Origin: Synanceia verrucosa
Lineage: Eukaryota; Chordata; Actinopteri; Perciformes; Synanceiidae
Direction: 5' to 3'
Assembly: GCA_029721515.1 (NCBI GenBank)
Contig: CM056551.1
Coordinates: 30,557,437 to 30,621,436, forward strand
Length of the DNA stretch: 64,000 nucleotides
Under the pieces are notes generated by a model, which was not told the DNA's origin, did no database searches, and was given only the letters and a program-made list of their open reading frames with translations. Numbering within the stretch: position 1 is the first letter of the stretch; the number at the start of each line of letters is the position of its first letter. This document shows, piece after piece, positions 63,301 through 64,000 of this stretch. A program made the translations under genes and the position numbers.

Positions 63301-63412
63301 CGCCATCGCCATCATCGTGAAGATCCGCACGTCGTCGAAGAAGAGCGACTTCAACAGCCAGCTGGCCGTTCACAAGCTGGCCAAGAGCATCCCTCTGCGC
63401 AGACAGGTAACA
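30345..63412 (+). CDS. fgfr1: Fibroblast growth factor receptor 1, partial (ectodomain to juxtamembrane)
   Basis: Receptor tyrosine kinase for FGFs. Nine coding exons are in the window: 41886-41973, 52029-52262, 52767-52856, 54353-54525, 57349-57472, 58057-58247, 58775-58925 (IIIb), 60135-60279 (IIIc) and 63216-63406, about 412 codons using IIIc. Order: signal peptide; Ig1 (LSCSTKD...YACTTFG); acid box (EDDDEDEESSSEE); heparin-binding Ig2 (KMEKKLHAVPASKTVKFRC); Ig3; transmembrane; and VHKLAKSIPLRRQ juxtamembrane. All splices are phase-consistent. A 5'UTR exon ends at 31004. Kinase exons lie beyond 64000. It is FGFR1, not 2/3/4, by the acid box, Ig2/Ig3 and juxtamembrane text. Teleosts have fgfr1a and fgfr1b, and I cannot decide between them. 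Introns 1 and 2 exceed 10 kb and hold large minisatellites. Confidence 0.95.
31264..31647. mobile_element. hAT-like MITE
   Basis: The ends form a terminal inverted repeat: CAGAGGTGGAAGAAGTGCT at the left and TTACATTCCACCACTG at the right, the hallmark of an abundant fish non-autonomous element. Length about 384 bp. Possible 8-bp target duplications are poorly preserved. It sits in fgfr1 intron 1. Confidence 0.7.
32260..33660. repeat. Cluster of degenerate interspersed elements (fgfr1 intron 1)
   Basis: Several partial copies of the percomorph family: 'gaggaggaaagaaaccagaaaa' near 32435, 'tggagttttctgggtctaaa' near 33217, 'aaaatgtcagaaac' near 33298 and 'gagaggagaaatgaaaccaa' near 33515. Boundaries blur together. 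A further copy spans about 36500-36730. Confidence 0.5.
34087..34138. repeat. (TA)n microsatellite
   Basis: About 50 bp of TA/TATG repeat in fgfr1 intron 1. Confidence 0.9.
34708..35771. mobile_element. hAT-superfamily DNA transposon, non-autonomous, about 1.06 kb
   Basis: The left end is CAGGGGTGTCAAACTCA and the right end is TTGGGTTTGACACGTG, imperfect terminal inverted repeats of the fish/vertebrate hAT type, with the subterminal 'gcgggccacatttggcccgc'. The flanks ATCTAGGT (34700-34707) and ATCTAGAT (35772-35779) are an 8-bp target duplication with one mismatch. The interior open frame (35558-35812) is short and partly terminal repeat; it may be a transposase scrap. Confidence 0.85.
35885..36110 (-). 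repeat. Dispersed repeat, copy C (inverted)
   Basis: Reverse-oriented relative of copies A and B: 'gactacaactcccatgatcc' at 36041-36060, 'agcaccagaaccagactccc' after it, and 'agctaagctaacgttagcag' before it. It carries a single copy of the 31-bp-type unit. Confidence 0.85.
37435..41755. repeat. Giant minisatellite in fgfr1 intron 1, 44-bp unit, about 98 copies
   Basis: The unit contains GTTTATTTCTGATAGTGTGT followed by TGGTAGTTTATCCCTGGTCT and TAAG. Variants (TTCTTGT, TTCTTAT, GGCCTTAAG, GGTGTATTTC) are interspersed. The 5' edge is the most divergent, with poly-T insertions. The array ends about 35 bp before the acceptor of exon 2. Confidence 0.98.
41792..41973 (+). CDS. fgfr1: fgfr1 exon 2: start codon and signal peptide
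   Basis: Acceptor: a TTC-rich tract then TGTTTTGTAG. The ATG at 41886 opens MLTRPRFLLCLVLLSQVLRT, a typical signal peptide, followed by QTRPVSPDE. Donor GATGAAG|GTGAGC. The first 94 nt are 5'UTR. Codons from 41886 (29 plus 1 nt). Confidence 0.9.
42120..42480. other. Unique block in fgfr1 intron 2, candidate conserved non-coding element
   Basis: A repeat-free, balanced-composition block with homeobox-like AT cores ('gttataattagagtaattaa', 42342-42361) amid repeat-rich intron. The minus-strand open frame here has no recognisable domain. Suggested only by composition. Confidence 0.3.
43060..43340. repeat. Degenerate interspersed element (fgfr1 intron 2)
   Basis: The best-preserved copy of the family in this window: 'ctggagttttctgggactga', 'cctgattgttttctccatcg', 'aaaatgtcagaaaatggtgg', 'aaaaatgtctcaaagatgtt'. 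Another piece lies at 50140-50290. Confidence 0.6.
44105..44190. repeat. Short 20-bp minisatellite, 4 copies
   Basis: Four copies of GAGGAACCGACTCCGAGGGC with slight variation. No coding sense is apparent. Confidence 0.9.
46110..46806. repeat. AT-rich repeat field with a 68-bp tandem array
   Basis: Irregular 'tatagtatcatgatataata' sequence passes into four near-identical 68-bp units (about 46535-46804) containing TAGTATTATGCTGTGATGGT. This looks like the ancestral pool of the 62-bp array downstream. Confidence 0.85.
46807..47367. mobile_element. hAT-like MITE inside the repeat field
   Basis: Termini TAGGGCTGTGACGG and ATCATCCCAGCCCTA form an imperfect inverted repeat. The flanking octamers GTTCAGTA (46799-46806) and GTACTGTA (47368-47375) agree at 6 of 8 positions, consistent with an old 8-bp target duplication. 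The interior is partly C-rich (46885-47030) and holds no transposase. Confidence 0.65.
47430..49335. repeat. Minisatellite in fgfr1 intron 2, 62-bp unit, about 31 copies
   Basis: The unit contains TATGATGGTACGGCGGTATC, then ATATAGTGTCACGATGTAAT and GGCACAGTAGTGTAAGTACT. Copies are very homogeneous (G/A at TAGTGTCAC/TAGTATCAC, occasional indels), suggesting recent expansion or homogenisation. Confidence 0.97.
49336..52028. other. fgfr1: fgfr1 intron 2, distal part
   Basis: 49740-50110 and 50990-51200 are repeat-poor and of mixed composition, so they could hold enhancers. 50140-50290 is an interspersed element, 50290-50900 is AT-rich and 51343-51372 is (TA)n. No exon was recognised. Confidence 0.5.
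52029..52262 (+). CDS. fgfr1: fgfr1 exon 3: Ig-like domain 1
   Basis: Acceptor TTTCTGTAG, donor GTCACAG|GTGAGG. It encodes ASVESQAELFTLYLGDRLDL, the Cys of LSCSTKD, the Trp of VNWTKDQ and the second Cys in DSGLYACTTFG, completing an Ig fold. Phase 1 in and out, so it can be skipped in frame to give a two-Ig receptor, as known for FGFR1 beta forms. Confidence 0.95.
52340..52640 (+). repeat. Intronic dispersed repeat, copy 1 of a pair
   Basis: Shares 'tagctttagcctgtta', 'ccactagcattagcttagct', 'tttcaaaataaaaccaacc' and 'cgatgattaacactgggagc' with 58380-58640 on the same strand of the same gene. Confidence 0.75.
52767..52856 (+). CDS. fgfr1: fgfr1 exon 4: acid box
   Basis: Acceptor TATTTCTCTAG, donor CTGCTGC|GTAAGTG. 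It encodes VDTLASSEDDDEDEESSSEE followed by AKLLRSDKLL. The acidic run between Ig1 and Ig2 is diagnostic of FGFRs and modulates heparin binding. Confidence 0.95.
54353..54525 (+). CDS. fgfr1: fgfr1 exon 5: first half of Ig2, heparin-binding segment
   Basis: Acceptor TTTCTTTCTAG. It encodes PMAPQWAHPEKMEKKLHAVP, the heparin-binding/HAV segment, then TVKFRCQASGNPIPTLKWYK and DHRIGGFK. The donor TTCAAG|GTTAATAG departs from consensus at +3 to +5; a phase-0 end here agrees with the known FGFR junction. Confidence 0.93.
54610..54645. repeat. (ATG)n microsatellite
   Basis: About ten ATG/GAT units. On the minus strand it gives a run of His codons, which is not a gene. Confidence 0.92.
54946..56065 (-). 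mobile_element. L2-like LINE fragment, degraded
   Basis: Read on the minus strand from about 56010 leftwards: SALNWVSSYLFKRSFSISIG, then CGVPQGSILGPVLF, PLGQIIHKHIISFHCYADDT and IYLPLE. These are reverse-transcriptase motifs including the catalytic YADD. The left end ('agctttatttatatagcact', 54968-54987) matches the GTGCTATATAAATAAA-type 3' end of fish L2 elements. Frameshifts and deletions (the usual residues after LF are missing) make it non-functional. The middle part (55090-55740) is common fish repeat sequence, probably the same element. Confidence 0.75.
56066..57348. other. fgfr1: fgfr1 intron 5, distal part
   Basis: (AAT)n at 56323-56346. 56500-56960 is repeat-poor and could be regulatory. 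Open frames on the plus strand here lack splice context and motifs. Confidence 0.5.
57349..57472 (+). CDS. fgfr1: fgfr1 exon 6: second half of Ig2
   Basis: Acceptor CTGAACCTCCAG, donor GTAGTCG|GTGAGT. It encodes VRVHVWTIIMESVVPSDKGN, the Ig2 Cys in YTCVVENQYGSINHT and YQLDVV. Confidence 0.96.
58057..58247 (+). CDS. fgfr1: fgfr1 exon 7 (IIIa): linker and first half of Ig3
   Basis: Acceptor GCCGTTGCAG, donor CTCAAG|GTAGGA. It encodes ERSPHRPILQAGLPANRTAV, then VEFECKVFSDPQPHIQWLKH and LPYVRVLK. The Ser-Pro of the Ig2-Ig3 linker, a known ligand-contact hotspot, is present. A long T-rich tract with a decoy acceptor (CTCTCCAG) lies about 65 nt upstream. Confidence 0.96.
58380..58640 (+). repeat. 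Intronic dispersed repeat, copy 2 of a pair
   Basis: Counterpart of 52340-52640. Shared text includes 'aggagctttagcctgttagc', 'gcactagcactagcttagct', 'ttcaaaataaaatcaaccgt' and 'catgattaacactgacagcc'. Confidence 0.75.
58775..58925 (+). CDS. fgfr1: fgfr1 alternative exon IIIb (epithelial-type Ig3 end)
   Basis: Acceptor TTACTTGCAG, donor CCCACAG|GTAACC, 151 nt. It encodes HSGVNSSDAQLLTLYNVTEE, then GGEYICKVSNYIGAANQSAW and LTVTRNEPT. The HSG(I/V)NSSDA and CKVSNYIG text is specific to IIIb exons. Mutually exclusive with the next exon, with the same entry and exit phases. Confidence 0.96.
60135..60279 (+). CDS. fgfr1: fgfr1 alternative exon IIIc (mesenchymal-type Ig3 end)
   Basis: Acceptor CTTATTTTCTAG, donor TTTGAAG|GTATCAG, 145 nt. 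It encodes TAGLNTTDKEMEVLQLRNVS, FDDAGEYTCLAGNSIGFSHH and SAWLTVFE, matching the IIIc signature. It follows IIIb by 1.2 kb, the conserved order. Confidence 0.97.
60280..63215. other. fgfr1: fgfr1 intron between IIIc and transmembrane exon
   Basis: No coding exon. 61100-61340 is a GC-balanced block (candidate conserved element). 61560-62000 is very AT-rich. 62625-62790 ('gaataattttattgatcccaa') looks like a retroposon tail. Confidence 0.5.
63216..63406 (+). CDS. fgfr1: fgfr1 transmembrane/juxtamembrane exon
   Basis: Acceptor CCCTATCCAG. It encodes AVPHYPPANHTYLEVV, the membrane span IYCVGFFFIAVMIAIAIIVK, then SSKKSDFNSQLAVHKLAKSI and PLRRQ, the FRS2-binding juxtamembrane segment. The GT donor at 63407 (CAG|GTAACA) gives the VT-minus form. 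Six bases on, ACA|GAAAGT (63413) is the GA-type donor that would add Val-Thr. Confidence 0.96.
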
Positions 63413-63654
63413 GAAAGTAGATAGGGGGTTCGCATCATTTACTCCTCTTCCTCTCCTCTGTCCTTCTGCACCTTCACATGTTTTTACTTAACGCTAACGA
63501 ACTGAACGAATCCTAAGAGCTTTCAGGTTTTCTGTGGGTCCTCCAGGTTCTCCAGGTGAGTGTCCAGGAGGATTTAACCTCCATGGGCTCTATGGTTTTC
63601 ACTTGAATGAGTTATCTTTATTTATAAAGTGCCTTTCATTTTTCAGTCACACAA

Positions 63655-64000
63655 GTATTTTACAATTGAAGATGAACCTTTATTAATCCCACAGTAGCTA
63701 AGGTGAAGTGACAGAACACAACATAAGAGCAGCGGCAGTGGAGCAGTATATTCACTAAAATAAAAATGAGGCTAAATAAAATGGAAACTAAAATAAAAAT
63801 AAGTTGAAATAAAATTTCAAATAAAGTCAAATTTAAAGAAATACATAAAATTAAAAAGACAAAGTAAAAAATAAGAGAAAAAATTTGGCAAAATTAACTG
63901 AAAACTAAAATAAAAATTAGTTAAAATAAAAACAAAACAATAAAATCAGAATATATGTGTGTGTATATGTGTATATATGTATGTGCATATATATGTGTGT
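63655..64000. repeat. Retroposon tail and A-rich/TG-rich low complexity
   Basis: 'gatgaacctttattaatccc' resembles a SINE/LINE 3' terminus. It is followed by degenerate AAATAAAAT sequence and a TATATGTGTG repeat that runs off the window edge. fgfr1 continues beyond. Confidence 0.55.

Overview
This window is vertebrate nuclear DNA, most likely from a percomorph teleost. It has short exons with GT-AG introns, Tc1/hAT/SINE/L2-type fish repeats, abundant minisatellites, and four genes with clear vertebrate orthologues. No prokaryotic operon, CRISPR or phage structure is present.

Layout. (1) 1-5.4 kb is gene-poor. It holds a Tc1-like transposon cut by the left window edge, a (TA)n microsatellite, dispersed repeats with CTCF-like motifs, a decayed coiled-coil-coding remnant and an orphan CpG-type promoter/first exon. 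(2) 5.4-6.9 kb, minus strand: a complete gonadotropin-releasing hormone 1 gene (gnrh1). It is split into very small exons that a simple ORF scan misses. Its mature decapeptide reads QHWSYGLNPG, with Asn at position 8. (3) 7.75-12.36 kb, minus strand: kctd9, 12 coding exons reconstructed to 389 codons, the same length as human KCTD9. The gnrh1-kctd9 pair in this relative orientation is an ancient vertebrate neighbourhood, also seen at human 8p21. (4) 13.76-15.49 kb, plus strand: ankrd39, 4 coding exons, 184 aa, head-to-head with kctd9. (5) 15.5-30.3 kb has no gene I can support. It contains three large minisatellite arrays (31-bp, 51-bp and about 21-bp units), two tRNA-derived SINE copies and several dispersed repeats. 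(6) 30.3 kb to the right edge, plus strand: the 5' two-thirds of fgfr1, from a 5'UTR exon through signal peptide, Ig1, acid box, Ig2, Ig3 with both alternative exons IIIb and IIIc, and the transmembrane/juxtamembrane exon. The kinase exons lie beyond the window. Its first two introns are each over 10 kb and carry a 4.3-kb array of 44-bp units and a 1.9-kb array of 62-bp units, plus hAT-type elements.

The genes do not form an operon. They are independent loci: gnrh1 encodes the reproductive neuropeptide, kctd9 a BTB/pentapeptide-repeat cullin-3 adaptor candidate, ankrd39 a small ankyrin-repeat protein, and fgfr1 a receptor tyrosine kinase. The items most worth a second look are the Asn8 GnRH1 peptide, the conserved non-canonical GA 5' splice site after the fgfr1 transmembrane exon (VT+/VT- choice), and the exceptional minisatellite load. 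One array has apparently been born inside a dispersed repeat that carries a ZNF143-like motif. All exon joins were made by eye from the sequence and known family sequences; no alignment or search was run.
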